Shown: piece by piece, positions 16,171 through 24,172 of the stretch
How positions within the stretch are numbered: position 1 is the stretch's first letter
Layout: each line of letters begins with the position of its first letter
From: Streptomyces sp. NBC_01471
GTDB taxonomy: Bacteria > Actinomycetota > Actinomycetes > Streptomycetales > Streptomycetaceae
DNA: 64,000 nt
Reading direction: 5' to 3'
Assembly: GCF_041438865.1 (NCBI RefSeq)
Contig: NZ_CP109451.1
Coordinates: forward strand, 434,001 to 498,000
Translations under genes and position numbers: made by a program
Notes under the pieces: model-generated
Database searches by the model: none
The model's input: the letters and a program-made list of their open reading frames with translations, nothing else
Told to the model about the DNA's origin: nothing

Positions 16171-16798
16171 CGGCGGTGGAGCCCTTGAGGGCGGCCAGAT
16201 AGGTCTCCTCCGGCTGGGAGCCGGAGAAGGCGGTGCGGCCGTCGAAGACGAAGTACGGCACCGAGCTGATGCCCTGGCTCCGCACCTCTTCGAGGTCGGC
16301 TCGCAGCGCGTCATCGCCTCCGTCGCGCAGGACGACGCCGACCTCGGCGGCGAGCGTGTCCAGCGTGGCCGGGTCGCCCACGTTGAGTCCCTCGGTGGCG
16401 TAGGCGCGGAACAGCCGCTCCACCATGGGCTCGCCGAGTCCCTGGGCCGAGGCTTGGGCGATGAGCCGGTGCGCCTGGAAGGTGTTGCTGTACACGGCAC
16501 GGTCGTAGTTCAGTTCCACGCCGTCCGCGGCGCCCATCGCGGCGAGGCCCTCGGTGTCCTGGCCGAAGCCGGGGCCGAACTGCCGTCGCAGCACGTCGAG
16601 CAGCGGCTCGCCCGCCTCGGCGGCGGTGGGGTTCACCTGGAAGGGCCGGAAGACCACGTCGAGCCTGCCGCCATCGGCCCGGAAGCGCTCGGCCGCTCGG
16701 GCGAAGCGCGCGTAACCGATGTGCGAGTGCAGGCAGATGATGTCGAGGACGAGCTCGACGCGACGTGTGGTGGCCGTGGTGTTCTCGTTGTTTCCCAT
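16160..16798 (-). CDS. DsbA/FrnE-like thioredoxin-fold protein lacking the CxxC motif
   Basis: A 212-residue member of the FrnE/2-hydroxychromene-2-carboxylate isomerase branch of DsbA. In place of the usual CPWCYIGK the N-terminal strand reads DIICLHSHIGYARF, so only one cysteine remains and thiol-disulfide exchange is unlikely. FRPFQVNPTAAEAGEPL and SSVPYFVFDGRTAFSGSQPEETYLAAL (cis-Pro loop and C-terminus) are typical of FrnE. FrnE homologues occur in polyketide clusters such as frenolicin with undefined function. ATG 16798 is preferred because GGAGG lies 9 bases upstream. The gene is divergent from a SoxR-type regulator across a shared operator. Confidence 0.85.
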   Translation of the reverse strand: MGNNENTTATTRRVELVLDIICLHSHIGYARFARAAERFRADGGRLDVVFRPFQVNPTAAEAGEPLLDVLRRQFGPGFGQDTEGLAAMGAADGVELNYDRAVYSNTFQAHRLIAQASAQGLGEPMVERLFRAYATEGLNVGDPATLDTLAAEVGVVLRDGGDDALRADLEEVRSQGISSVPYFVFDGRTAFSGSQPEETYLAALKGSTADVG

Positions 16799-16812
16799 AC
16801 GTGAAGCCTCCA

Positions 16813-16832
16813 ACTTAAAGAGCGGTTTAAGT
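16813..16832. promoter_or_regulatory. Perfect inverted repeat ACTTAAA-N6-TTTAAGT, candidate SoxR/MerR operator
   Basis: The 20-bp symmetrical site lies between the DsbA-like gene (start 16798) and the SoxR-type gene (start 16850), covering the divergent promoters. Its AT-rich symmetry and central position fit a MerR-family operator. It is not the textbook SoxR box (CCTCAAGCTAACTTGAGG) but has similar arms. Confidence 0.7.
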
Positions 16833-16849
16833 CAAGCTAGTGTGAGCGT

Positions 16850-17308
16850 ATGACGGAGCAGATCTCTTCGCACGTGCCCGAGATCACTGTTGGCGAGCTG
16901 GCCCGGCGCAGTGGAGTCCCCGCGTCCGCCCTGCGTTTCTACGAACGCGAAGGCCTGATCCGCAGCCGCCGCACCACCGGTAACCAGCGGCGGTACCACC
17001 GCGAGACGCTCCGGCGCGTCGCCTTCGTCCGAGTATCGCAGCGCGTCGGCATCCCGCTGGCCACCATCCGCGAGGTGCTCGGACTCCTGCCGGAGGAACG
17101 CACTCCCACCCGGGAGGACTGGGAGCAGGTCTCCAACTGCTGGCACGACTCGCTCAGCGCGCGCATTCGTGAACTGGAGCGGTTGCGGGACCATCTGACG
17201 GACTGCATCGGATGCGGCTGCCTGTCGATCGACCGCTGCGCGCTGGCCAATCCGGGGGACGAGCTCGGGGCGCAGGGTCCCGGGCCGCGGCGGCTGCTGG
17301 AGGGATAG
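16850..17308 (+). CDS. soxR: Redox-sensing regulator SoxR (MerR family)
   Basis: A 152-residue MerR-family activator. The HTH is TVGELARRSGVPASALRFYEREGLIRSRRT, with NQRRYHRETLRRVAFV as the wing. A coiled-coil helix (WHDSLSARIRELERLRDHLTDC) leads to CIGCGCLSIDRC (about residues 122-133), the four-cysteine [2Fe-2S] ligand set of SoxR. In Streptomyces SoxR responds to redox-active secondary metabolites rather than superoxide, so a quinone made by this cluster is a plausible signal. The likely target is the divergent FrnE/ABM/thioesterase group through the 16813 operator. Confidence 0.9.
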   Translation: MTEQISSHVPEITVGELARRSGVPASALRFYEREGLIRSRRTTGNQRRYHRETLRRVAFVRVSQRVGIPLATIREVLGLLPEERTPTREDWEQVSNCWHDSLSARIRELERLRDHLTDCIGCGCLSIDRCALANPGDELGAQGPGPRRLLEG

Positions 17309-17349
17309 GTCTCCCCTGCCCCTCCCCTGCCCCTCCCCTGCCCCTCTGC
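17309..17349 (+). repeat. Tandem CCCCTCCCCTG-type direct repeat after soxR
   Basis: Three near-perfect copies of an 11-bp unit, CCCCTCCCCTG or a close variant, directly follow the soxR stop. No function is evident. The tract marks the far edge of the decayed glycosyltransferase region. Confidence 0.75.
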
Positions 17350-17609
17350 CCGAATCCGGGGGTACGCAGTCGACCACCCGCACGTTGTCCGGGGCCGTGC
17401 CGGCCGTGGCGAGTTGGCTCGCGCCGAGCGTGGCGACCAGCTCGATGTCGAGCCCCGCCACCGTTCCAGTACGCCGGAGAAGAAGACGCCGCTCTCCCGG
17501 AACGATTACCGGCCGCGCCGCGCGTGCCGATCGTGACGGCTGTCAGTCCGGAGTCGGTGGCGGGGAAGACGGTGAACGGGACCCGCATGGGGTTCTCCAT
17601 CCGTGGCAT
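17345..17609 (-). pseudogene. Decayed glycosyltransferase gene (fifth GT of the cluster)
   Basis: Starting at ATG 17609 (a TGATG overlap with the upstream gene's stop) the minus strand reads MRVPFTVFPATDSGLTAVTI (from residue 8 of the frame) followed by GTRG, a fusion of the GT N-terminal strand to the SAGLTAV segment normally about 45 residues later. Past further deletions, and after a 1-base deletion near 17455, it reads GLDIELVATLGASQLATAGT and then APDNVRVVDCVP, the middle strand of EryCIII-type GTs before the HHGG motif. Everything after that is missing. The pieces are in the right order on one strand, so this is a gene lost by several internal deletions. Confidence 0.72.
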
Positions 17610-18766
17610 CAGGTGCTCTTCGCGCCGTAGCGCGGCCCGTGCCGCCGGACGGCCTGGACCGTGGCGGCGCCGAAGTCGGCGCCGTAGCGCGGGATACGCT
17701 GCTGGGCCGCGTACGCGGCGGCGGCATAGCGGGGGTCGGGCCGCAGGGCGTGCTCGCGCTGGCAGGCCTCGGCGAGCTTGATGACGTGATCGTCGCCGTG
17801 CTCCACCGCGCGGGCCGTCAGCTCGGCGAACCCGGGCGCTCCGTACTCGTCCGCGTCGGCGGTCGCGGTGTCCTCGCCGCGCCGGTCGCGGGTGAAGTCC
17901 AGCAGCATGACCACCTGTACCTGCCACAGCACGGCGAGGGTGGGCGCGTGCAGTTCGGCGGGCAGGTGGGGCAGCACCAGCCGTACGGCGGCGGGGGCGG
18001 TGATCCCGTGGACCAGCGGAATCGGGAAGACCTCGGGGTGGGAGAGGTAGACCCCGGCGAACTCCGCCGTCATCTCGGTCAGCAGCAGCTGGGCCTCGGC
18101 GGGGCGCAGCGCCCGCAGCGCCTCCTGGTAGCCGGGGTACGTCCCGAGCGGGCCGGTGTCCTCGACGTCGCCTCGCCCGCCGCGGAATCCGGACTCGGCC
18201 AGTTCGTCGCGGGGCAGGGCGGCCATCGCCCGGGCGAGCCCGCGCTGTCCCCGGAAGCGGACGTGGCCGGGCAGCGGCGTGTATCGAGCGGCCCAGTAGG
18301 CCAGTCCCCGGGCGAGTTCGGTGAGTTGCGCCGGGCCGGGTTCCGGGGCGGCGGCGAGTCCGCGTACGGCGTGGGCGGTGCGGATGACGCCGTGCGTCAG
18401 GCCCGCGACGAGGCCGGGGGTCAGCCGGGGCCACCAGCGGACCAGCACATCGCGCCAGGGTTCCGCGGCCAGTTCGCGCCGGAAGAGCTGCTCCCAGTCC
18501 CCCGCGCGGTCGAAGTCACCCAGGACGGACCGCCAGTCGGTGGCGTCGGTGGCGTCGATCGCGAGCCGGGGCTCCGGCGGGGCGTGGTGGGCGATGCCGT
18601 TGCGGTAGGCGCGCACCCAGGCGGGGATCCGGTCGCCGTACCCGAGGGTGGCGAGCGTCTCGGCGCACATCGGGCCGTGGGTGACGAAGCCTTCCGGGCC
18701 GCGCTCGTAGCCGAGGTCGTCCAGGCGTTCCAGGGCGTCGTTGACAGCGTCGGTGTAGCGGGTCAC
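17609..18766 (-). CDS. Questin oxidase family protein (putative Baeyer-Villiger-type ring-cleaving oxygenase)
   Basis: A 385-residue protein with the questin-oxidase (DUF4243) pattern: GFVTHGPMCAETLATLGYGD near residue 25, then AHHAPPEPRLAIDATDATDWRSVLGDFDRAGDWEQLFRREL, WPRLTPGLVAGLTHGVIRTAHAVRGL near residue 115, and a C-terminal HGDDHVIKLAEACQREHAL segment. Fungal members open an anthraquinone ring by Baeyer-Villiger-like oxidation using NADPH without an obvious flavin motif. In this cluster it is a candidate for oxidative cleavage of the polyketide quinone, which is inference. GTG start at 18766 overlaps the stop of the upstream GT (GTGA). Confidence 0.78.
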   Translation of the reverse strand: MTRYTDAVNDALERLDDLGYERGPEGFVTHGPMCAETLATLGYGDRIPAWVRAYRNGIAHHAPPEPRLAIDATDATDWRSVLGDFDRAGDWEQLFRRELAAEPWRDVLVRWWPRLTPGLVAGLTHGVIRTAHAVRGLAAAPEPGPAQLTELARGLAYWAARYTPLPGHVRFRGQRGLARAMAALPRDELAESGFRGGRGDVEDTGPLGTYPGYQEALRALRPAEAQLLLTEMTAEFAGVYLSHPEVFPIPLVHGITAPAAVRLVLPHLPAELHAPTLAVLWQVQVVMLLDFTRDRRGEDTATADADEYGAPGFAELTARAVEHGDDHVIKLAEACQREHALRPDPRYAAAAYAAQQRIPRYGADFGAATVQAVRRHGPRYGAKST

Positions 18767-19896
18767 AGGTCCTCCAGGATTTCCACGGTCCGTGCGAGCG
18801 AGGGGAGTTGGGCTATCTCGGCGGAAAGGGCCCGGGCCCGCACGCGGTAGCCGGGGTCGCCGAGCAGCTCCTCGCGGGCCCGGGCGACGGCGTCGGGCGT
18901 CTGTTCGCCGGGGAGCAGCGTGAGGGACGCCCCGTAGGCCGATACGCGTTGCACCGATTCGTTGAATATCGCCCACTGGGGCAGGGTGAGCTGGGGTGTT
19001 CCGGCGTTCAAGGCCGTCATCCCGGTGGCTCCCCCGCCATGGTGGACGATCAGGTCGCAGGTGGGCGCCACGACGTCCATCGGTATCCAGCCGATCCGTA
19101 TCCCGGGCAGCGCGGCGCGCAGGGGGAGGGCGGCGTCCTCGGGGGCGGCGACCACGACCTCCACATCCGGCGTGCTGACGCTGTTCACCAGGTCGCGCAG
19201 GAAGTCGTGGCTCCCGGTGAGGGTGACCCGGCTGCCCGAGGTGACGCAGATCCGCGGGCGGTCCCCCCGGGTGTACATCCACGGTTGCAGCTTCCGCTGC
19301 CGGTTGCCGGGCACCCATCGCACGCCGCGTACGGGTGCCGCGGGCGCGGTGCCCGCCCGGCGGAGGGCGGGCGGGCAGATGTCGAGGAAGAGCGCGGGGT
19401 CCGGGATGCGCTCCAGGCCCATCGCGTGCAGCTCCGGGCGGAGTTCGGCGTCGGCGTGCGGGTCGACCTCGGTGTCGTCGACCATGTCCCAGGCGTGCCG
19501 GACGTGCGGGACACCGAGGTGGGCGGCGAGCAGGGCGGCCGCGTAGGAGCGGGTGCCGCCGACGACGAGGTCCGGGCGCCAGTCCCGCGACAGGTCGAGC
19601 AGCGGGCCCAGGCTCGCGGCGGCCAGCCGGCCGAACCAGCCGCCCGCGTGCCTCCACTCCTCGCGCAGGCCGGTGGGGGCTGCCACCGGGCGCCCTTCAC
19701 GGTCGGTGGTCAGGAAGCTCAGCAAGGAGCGGGCGGTGACCGGGATGCCCGGCAGGCCGGCGCCCTCGACCACCGGCATCATCTCCTCGGTCGTGGCCAT
19801 GAAGACCTCGTGGCCCGCATGGCGCAGGGCCGTGGCCAGCGGCGCGAAGGCGAAGACGGTGGCCGGGCTCGGCCCGGCGACGTACAGGACCCTCAT
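18763..19896 (-). CDS. Glycosyltransferase, GT-B fold (antibiotic family GT1)
   Basis: A 377-residue NDP-deoxysugar transferase. The acceptor domain opens MRVLYVAGPSPATVFAFAPL, and the donor site has VVAPTCDLIVHHGGGATGMTALNAGTPQLTLPQ (about residues 280-312), including the HHGG motif. It is closely similar in layout to the GT at 31746, so the two are paralogues, distinct from the 33438/34703 pair. It shares 4-base overlaps with the acyltransferase gene upstream and the questin-oxidase-like gene downstream. Sugar and acceptor position cannot be read from sequence. Confidence 0.9.
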   Translation of the reverse strand: MRVLYVAGPSPATVFAFAPLATALRHAGHEVFMATTEEMMPVVEGAGLPGIPVTARSLLSFLTTDREGRPVAAPTGLREEWRHAGGWFGRLAAASLGPLLDLSRDWRPDLVVGGTRSYAAALLAAHLGVPHVRHAWDMVDDTEVDPHADAELRPELHAMGLERIPDPALFLDICPPALRRAGTAPAAPVRGVRWVPGNRQRKLQPWMYTRGDRPRICVTSGSRVTLTGSHDFLRDLVNSVSTPDVEVVVAAPEDAALPLRAALPGIRIGWIPMDVVAPTCDLIVHHGGGATGMTALNAGTPQLTLPQWAIFNESVQRVSAYGASLTLLPGEQTPDAVARAREELLGDPGYRVRARALSAEIAQLPSLARTVEILEDL

Positions 19897-21077
19897 CGGA
19901 CCCCCTCCGGGCGCGCGATGCGGACGGCCGCTGCGACGCGCGCCTTCGGCCCGGCCCAGCGGCGCATGACCGGGCGTTCCACGCAGACCATGAGGAGCCC
20001 GCCCGCGAGCAGCGAGGCGAGGAAGAGCGTGAGGAGCACGGCCATGCCCGCGGCCGGCCCGTACCGGTGTCCGCCCATCAACTCGGTGCGGGCGTAGGTG
20101 AGGACGATGTAGTGGACCATGTAGAAGGCGAACGAGACCTCGCCGAGCCACTGGGCGGCGCGGCCGCGCAGGACGGACGGCATGCCGCGGACGTCGGAGA
20201 CGGCGACCGCGCAGATCAGCACGCCGACGGGCACGATCGTGGCCACGTTGAGTCCGTAGAGCCACGGCACCCACAGGGCCAGCGCGTAGCCCGCCGCCGC
20301 GAGCAGGGCGGCCGCGGAGAGCGGGACGCGGGGAAAGCGCCCGGCCAGGACGAGGCGGGCGAGCAGCATGCCCAGGACGAACTCGAACATCCGGACCGGC
20401 GGGAAGTTGTAGCCGATCCAGAACTGCCAGGTGGAGACCGGCGCGCCGAACGAGGCGGGGCTGTCGGGCACCAGCAGGTCCGTCACGAGCTGCACGGCCA
20501 CCATGGCCGCGACCATCCCCGCCGCCCAGGCCCACAGTCCGGCGGTCCTGAGCCGCAGTACGAGGCGGATCAGGAGGGGGAAGAGCAGATAGAACAGCAG
20601 CTCGCTGCAGAGCGACCAGGCGGGCGAGTTCACGCCGAGGTACACGGTCGGTTCCGGGAACCAGGAGTGCACCAGGAACAGGTTCGGCAACCACACCGGG
20701 AGCGGGCTCAATGCCCCGGCGAACAGCGCCAACGCCAGCGCCCAGGTCACGACATGGTTGGGGAAGATCTTCAGCAGGCGTCGGCGCCAGAAGCCGGTCA
20801 CCGTGTCGCGGGGGTCCGCGGACCAGGTGAGAACGAAGCCGCTGAGCACGAAGAAGAACGAAACCCCCATCCAGCCCGCCTTGCTGAAGAGCGTCGCGAA
20901 GCCGTCCGCCAGGCCGCCGTCGGCGAAGGGGTTCATGGGGAGGAAGGTGAGCGACGCGTGGTACCCGAAGACGAGCGCCGCGGCGGCGAACCGCAGTCCG
21001 GTCAGTGACGGCAGTCTGTGCGCGTGCGGCGCCGCCGGGGCCGGGGAAAGGGACAGGCGTGGCGAGGTCGGGGTCAT
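19893..21077 (-). CDS. Membrane O-acyltransferase (acyltransferase 3 family)
   Basis: A 394-residue integral membrane protein with about ten hydrophobic helices. LPSLTGLRFAAAALVFGYHAS near residue 22 contains the family's R and H in helix 1, VSFFFVLSGFVLTW near 72 and RRRLLKIFPNHVVTWALAL near 98 are the conserved cytoplasmic-face motifs, and NSPAWSLCSELLFYLLFP is also typical. Such enzymes acylate sugars on macrolides and polysaccharides, so O-acylation of a deoxysugar is the likely role. ATG 21077 gives an N-terminal Pro-rich tail of about 20 residues. A strong hairpin at 21104-21147 lies just upstream. Confidence 0.88.
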   Translation of the reverse strand: MTPTSPRLSLSPAPAAPHAHRLPSLTGLRFAAAALVFGYHASLTFLPMNPFADGGLADGFATLFSKAGWMGVSFFFVLSGFVLTWSADPRDTVTGFWRRRLLKIFPNHVVTWALALALFAGALSPLPVWLPNLFLVHSWFPEPTVYLGVNSPAWSLCSELLFYLLFPLLIRLVLRLRTAGLWAWAAGMVAAMVAVQLVTDLLVPDSPASFGAPVSTWQFWIGYNFPPVRMFEFVLGMLLARLVLAGRFPRVPLSAAALLAAAGYALALWVPWLYGLNVATIVPVGVLICAVAVSDVRGMPSVLRGRAAQWLGEVSFAFYMVHYIVLTYARTELMGGHRYGPAAGMAVLLTLFLASLLAGGLLMVCVERPVMRRWAGPKARVAAAVRIARPEGVR

Positions 21078-21103
21078 GTCGGTCCGTCTCCAGTGTGCGG
21101 GCA

Positions 21104-21147
21104 GCACGACGGCCCGGCTCGCGGGGAGGCGAGCCGGGCCGTCGTGC
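21104..21147 (-). terminator. Strong hairpin terminator (19-bp stem) between FMN reductase and acyltransferase genes
   Basis: Bases 21104-21122 and 21129-21147 are perfectly complementary with loop GGGGAG. The hairpin lies 58 bases past the FMN-reductase stop and 27 bases before the acyltransferase ATG. It should end the reductase transcript, so the acyltransferase/GT/questin-oxidase group either has its own promoter within very little space or depends on read-through. Confidence 0.75.
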
Positions 21148-21204
21148 TGAGTCGTCGTGCTGTGCCGTCGTGCTGTGCCGGTCGGACGGTTCGGACCGTG
21201 ACCG

Positions 21205-21798
21205 TCAGACCTTGTAGGGGCGCGCGGTCCGTGCCTCACGCAGGGCCTGGGCCCACCAGCCGAGCTGGTCGAGCAACATCTTGGCGGCCGCGTTGACGCC
21301 TTCGGGGTCCTTCGGCGAGCCGTCCTCGTCGAACTGCGACCAGGCGCCGTGGAAGCTGACCGTGTCACGGATGGTGGTGGCGTGCAGCTCGGCGAAGACC
21401 TGGCGCAGGTGTTCCACGGCGCGCAGGCCGCCGGAAAGGCCTCCGTACGCGACGAAGGCGACGGGCTTGGCGTGCCACTGGGCGTTGTGCCAGTCGATGA
21501 CGTTCTTCAGGGACGCCGGGTAACTGTGGTTGTACTCCGGGGTCACGACGACGAACGCGTCGGCCGCCTCCAGGCGGGGGCTGACCGCGCCGACCGCCGC
21601 GATCGTCTCGGGGGACGCGGTCCCGCCGAAGGCGGGGAGCACCATCGGCAGGTTCGCCTCGGCCAGGTCGATCACGTCGACCTCGAAGCCGCCGTGAGCG
21701 GTGGCCTGCTCCGCGAACCAGTTGGCGACGACGGGTCCGAAGCGGCCGTCCCGGACGCTGCCGATGATCAGTGCGATGCGGATGGGGGCTTCAGACAT
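21205..21798 (-). CDS. NADPH-dependent FMN reductase
   Basis: A 197-residue flavodoxin-like reductase. IALIIGSVRDGRFGPVVANWF near residue 8 binds the FMN phosphate, VVVTPEYNHSYPASLKNVIDW near residues 83-103 is the signature, and YGGLSGGLRAVEHLRQVF contributes to the isoalloxazine site. It can supply reduced flavin to oxygenases in the cluster. AGGAGG stands 6 bases before ATG 21798. A decayed copy of the same gene type remains at 40601-40787. Upstream, TTACTTGACGAGTGG (21823-21837) resembles one arm of the TetR operator at 23466-23536, hinting at shared control. Confidence 0.9.
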   Translation of the reverse strand: MSEAPIRIALIIGSVRDGRFGPVVANWFAEQATAHGGFEVDVIDLAEANLPMVLPAFGGTASPETIAAVGAVSPRLEAADAFVVVTPEYNHSYPASLKNVIDWHNAQWHAKPVAFVAYGGLSGGLRAVEHLRQVFAELHATTIRDTVSFHGAWSQFDEDGSPKDPEGVNAAAKMLLDQLGWWAQALREARTARPYKV

Positions 21799-21822
21799 GG
21801 GGTCCTCCTGAGGTGGTTCTGT

Positions 21823-21837
21823 TTACTTGACGAGTGG
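21823..21837. promoter_or_regulatory. TetR-operator-like half-site before the FMN reductase gene
   Basis: TTACTTGACGAGTGG matches the reverse complement of the right arm of the inverted repeat at 23519-23536 (CTTACTTGACGGGCGG) at 13 of 15 aligned bases. It lies 25-39 bases upstream of the reductase start. Confidence 0.5.
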
Positions 21838-21855
21838 TGGTGCGGCGGTTCTTGT

Positions 21856-23427
21856 TCAGACCTTCGCGGACTTGGCGGGCGGGGCCGCCTCCGGCTCCGG
21901 GGTGCCGAGCGTGGTCCGCAGCGGGACCTCCCGGATGATCCAGGCCACCGCGAAGGTGACCAGGGCCAGTGCCGCGCCGAGCAGGAACACCCGATGGGCG
22001 CCGCTGGACACGGCGAACTCGTAGGCGCTGCGCACCGCTTCGGGAAGCCGCTTCAGCTTGTCGGCCTCCAGCTGGGCGCCGCCGCTGACCGCGGCGGCCG
22101 CGTCGCCGCCGCGCTCGGCCATGGAGGCGCTCACCCGGCCGGCGAAGAGCGCACCCATGACCGAGACGCCGATGGAGCCGCCGATGGTGCGGGCGAGGGT
22201 GGCGGTCGAGGAGGCGACGCCGAGGTCCTTCGGCTCGACGCTCTGCATCGAGATGATCAGGGTGGTCTGCATCAGGCAGCCCATTCCGGCGCCGACCAGG
22301 GCCATCGCCGCGCTGGAGAACAGCCGCGAGGTGTCCGGTTCGAGCATGGAGAGCAACACGAGTCCCGCGGTGGCCAGGGCGCCGCCGCCGATCACGAAGA
22401 CCTTGTACTTGCCCGAGCTGGTGATGACGCGTCCCACCACCACGTTCGCGACCATCATGGCGAGGAACACCGGCAGCAGCTGCAGCCCCGCGTAGGTGGG
22501 CGAAGCGCCCTGGGCAGCCTGCTGGAACAGCGGCAGGAAGGTCATGACGGCGAACATCATGGCGCCGAGAAGGAAGCCGATCACGGTGGCCAGCGAGAAG
22601 TTGGCGTTACGGAACAGCCCCAGCGGCAGCACCGGCTCGGCAGCCCTGCGCTCGGCGAGGACGAAGGCGGCGATCGCGACCACGGCCAGCGCCATGAGCC
22701 CCAGAATCGTGCCGGACACCCAGCCGTACTCGGTGCCGCCCCAGGTGGTGACCAGGACCACGGCGCTGATCGCGATGGTCAGCAGCGCCACGCCGAGGTA
22801 GTCGATGCGGGCCTTGGCGGACTGCTTGGGCAGGTCCAGCATCGAGGTGATCATGATCAGCGCAACCGCGCCGAGCGGCAGGTTGACGTAGAAGCACCAG
22901 CGCCAGCCCAGGTGGTCGGTGATCACACCGCCGGCCAGCGGACCGGCGATCATCGACGCGCCCATGACGGCCGAGATCATGCCCTGGAAGCGGCCCTGTT
23001 CGCGCACCGGGACGATGGTGCTGATGATCGCCAGCGCGCCGACCATGAGACCGCCGCCACCCAGCCCCTGCAGGGCGCGGAAGCAGATCAGCTGCCACAT
23101 GCTCTGCGCCATACCGGACAGCGCCGAGCCGACCAGGAAGATCGTGATCGCGGACAGGAAAACGCCCTTGCGACCGTACATGTCGCCGATCTTGCCCCAG
23201 ACCGGGGTGGAGACCGCGGTCGTCAGCGTGTAGGCGGTGACCACCCAGGACAGGTGGTCCAGGCCGCCCAGCTCACCGACGATGGTCGGCATCGCGACGC
23301 CGAGGATCAGGTTGTCGAGCGATCCGAGGACCAGGGCGATCACCACCGCGCACACCACGGCGTACAGATTGCGGTTCTGGGGTAAGGCGGAAGCGGGCGC
23401 TTCCGCCTGCGACTGAGCTTGCGACAT
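21856..23427 (-). CDS. DHA2 (EmrB/QacA) drug:H+ antiporter, 14 TM
   Basis: A 523-residue exporter with about 14 hydrophobic helices. VVIALVLGSLDNLILGVAMPTI is helix 1 with the conserved acidic residue, GKIGDMYGRKGVFLSAI is motif A, RALQGLGGGGLMVGAL is motif B and GPLAGGVITDHLGWRWCFYVNLP is motif C. The divergent TetR gene and an operator between them suggest induction by the exported compound. It is one of two DHA2 exporters in the window, the other at 42039, so self-resistance seems to be duplicated. Substrate inferred from context as the glycosylated polyketide or an intermediate. Confidence 0.92.
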   Translation of the reverse strand: MSQAQSQAEAPASALPQNRNLYAVVCAVVIALVLGSLDNLILGVAMPTIVGELGGLDHLSWVVTAYTLTTAVSTPVWGKIGDMYGRKGVFLSAITIFLVGSALSGMAQSMWQLICFRALQGLGGGGLMVGALAIISTIVPVREQGRFQGMISAVMGASMIAGPLAGGVITDHLGWRWCFYVNLPLGAVALIMITSMLDLPKQSAKARIDYLGVALLTIAISAVVLVTTWGGTEYGWVSGTILGLMALAVVAIAAFVLAERRAAEPVLPLGLFRNANFSLATVIGFLLGAMMFAVMTFLPLFQQAAQGASPTYAGLQLLPVFLAMMVANVVVGRVITSSGKYKVFVIGGGALATAGLVLLSMLEPDTSRLFSSAAMALVGAGMGCLMQTTLIISMQSVEPKDLGVASSTATLARTIGGSIGVSVMGALFAGRVSASMAERGGDAAAAVSGGAQLEADKLKRLPEAVRSAYEFAVSSGAHRVFLLGAALALVTFAVAWIIREVPLRTTLGTPEPEAAPPAKSAKV

Positions 23428-23465
23428 TTTCCCCCCCGGGGAAGGTCATGGGGTGTTCGGAATCC

Positions 23466-23536
23466 GCTTACCTGTCGGGCGGCTAGGAGACGGTACATGA
23501 GACGCTAGACGCTTCCTTGCCGCCCGTCAAGTAAGC
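23466..23536. promoter_or_regulatory. Inverted-repeat operator between exporter and TetR gene
   Basis: The left arm at 23466-23483 (GCTTACCTGTCGGGCGGC) and right arm at 23519-23536 (GCCGCCCGTCAAGTAAGC) are complementary at 16 of 18 positions around a 35-base centre. They flank the region where both divergent promoters must lie, as expected for a TetR-controlled pump. Confidence 0.6.
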
Positions 23537-23596
23537 TACCGTTGCCGCTGTCCGGAGACACGAGGATCCGGAGCAGGAGAGCGCAGGAGGGCGACC

Positions 23597-24172
23597 ATGA
23601 CCACCGGCACACGGCAGGCACGCAAGGGCGACACACGCCAGCGCATCAAGGACGTCGCGCTGCGGCTCTTCGTCGAACTCGGCTACGAGAAGGCCTCGCT
23701 CCGTGGGATCGCCGAACAGCTCGACGTCACGAAGCCCGCGCTGTACCACCACTTCAAAACCAAGGAAGACATCCTGGTCAGCCTCTTTCAGGACGTCGAC
23801 ACCGAGATCGACGAGCTGATTGCCTGGGGCCAGGAGCAGCCCCGCACCGTGGAGACCAAGCGGGAGCTGCTCTCCCGCTACGGCGCCGTGCTGAACCGCG
23901 CCACGCCCCTGTTCGTCTTCCAGCAGGAGAACCAGGCCGTACTGCGCGGACTGAGCGTCGGCAGGAAGTCCCAGAACCGGCTGGGCACCTTGTCCGGGCT
24001 GATCACCGACCTGGACGCGCCACTGCCCGACCGGGTGCGCACGCTCGTCGCGCTCCTCGCGCTGCACTTCGGCACGCTCAACCTGCCCAGCCTGGAGGGC
24101 GACCCCGAAGAGAAGTTCACGGAACTCCTGGACGTCGCCGTCCAGCTGCTCCCGGCGTCACCCGCGCCCTGA
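23597..24172 (+). CDS. TetR family repressor, probable regulator of the adjacent exporter
   Basis: A 191-residue TetR protein. The N-terminal HTH is RIKDVALRLFVELGYEKASLRGIAEQLDVTKPALYHHFKTKEDILVSLF (residues 15-63), and the rest is the helical ligand/dimer domain (C-terminal region resembling TetR_C_11-like types). RBS GGAGG lies 7 bases before ATG. It is divergent from the DHA2 exporter and its 3' end overlaps the convergent ketoreductase gene by 15 bases. The ligand is probably the pathway product, by analogy with pump regulators in other antibiotic clusters. Confidence 0.9.
   Translation: MTTGTRQARKGDTRQRIKDVALRLFVELGYEKASLRGIAEQLDVTKPALYHHFKTKEDILVSLFQDVDTEIDELIAWGQEQPRTVETKRELLSRYGAVLNRATPLFVFQQENQAVLRGLSVGRKSQNRLGTLSGLITDLDAPLPDRVRTLVALLALHFGTLNLPSLEGDPEEKFTELLDVAVQLLPASPAP

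Noticed and set aside
21349..23385. Large + strand open frame opposite the DHA2 exporter.
   Set aside because: It is a shadow caused by high third-position GC; the minus-strand exporter has clear membrane helices and motifs.
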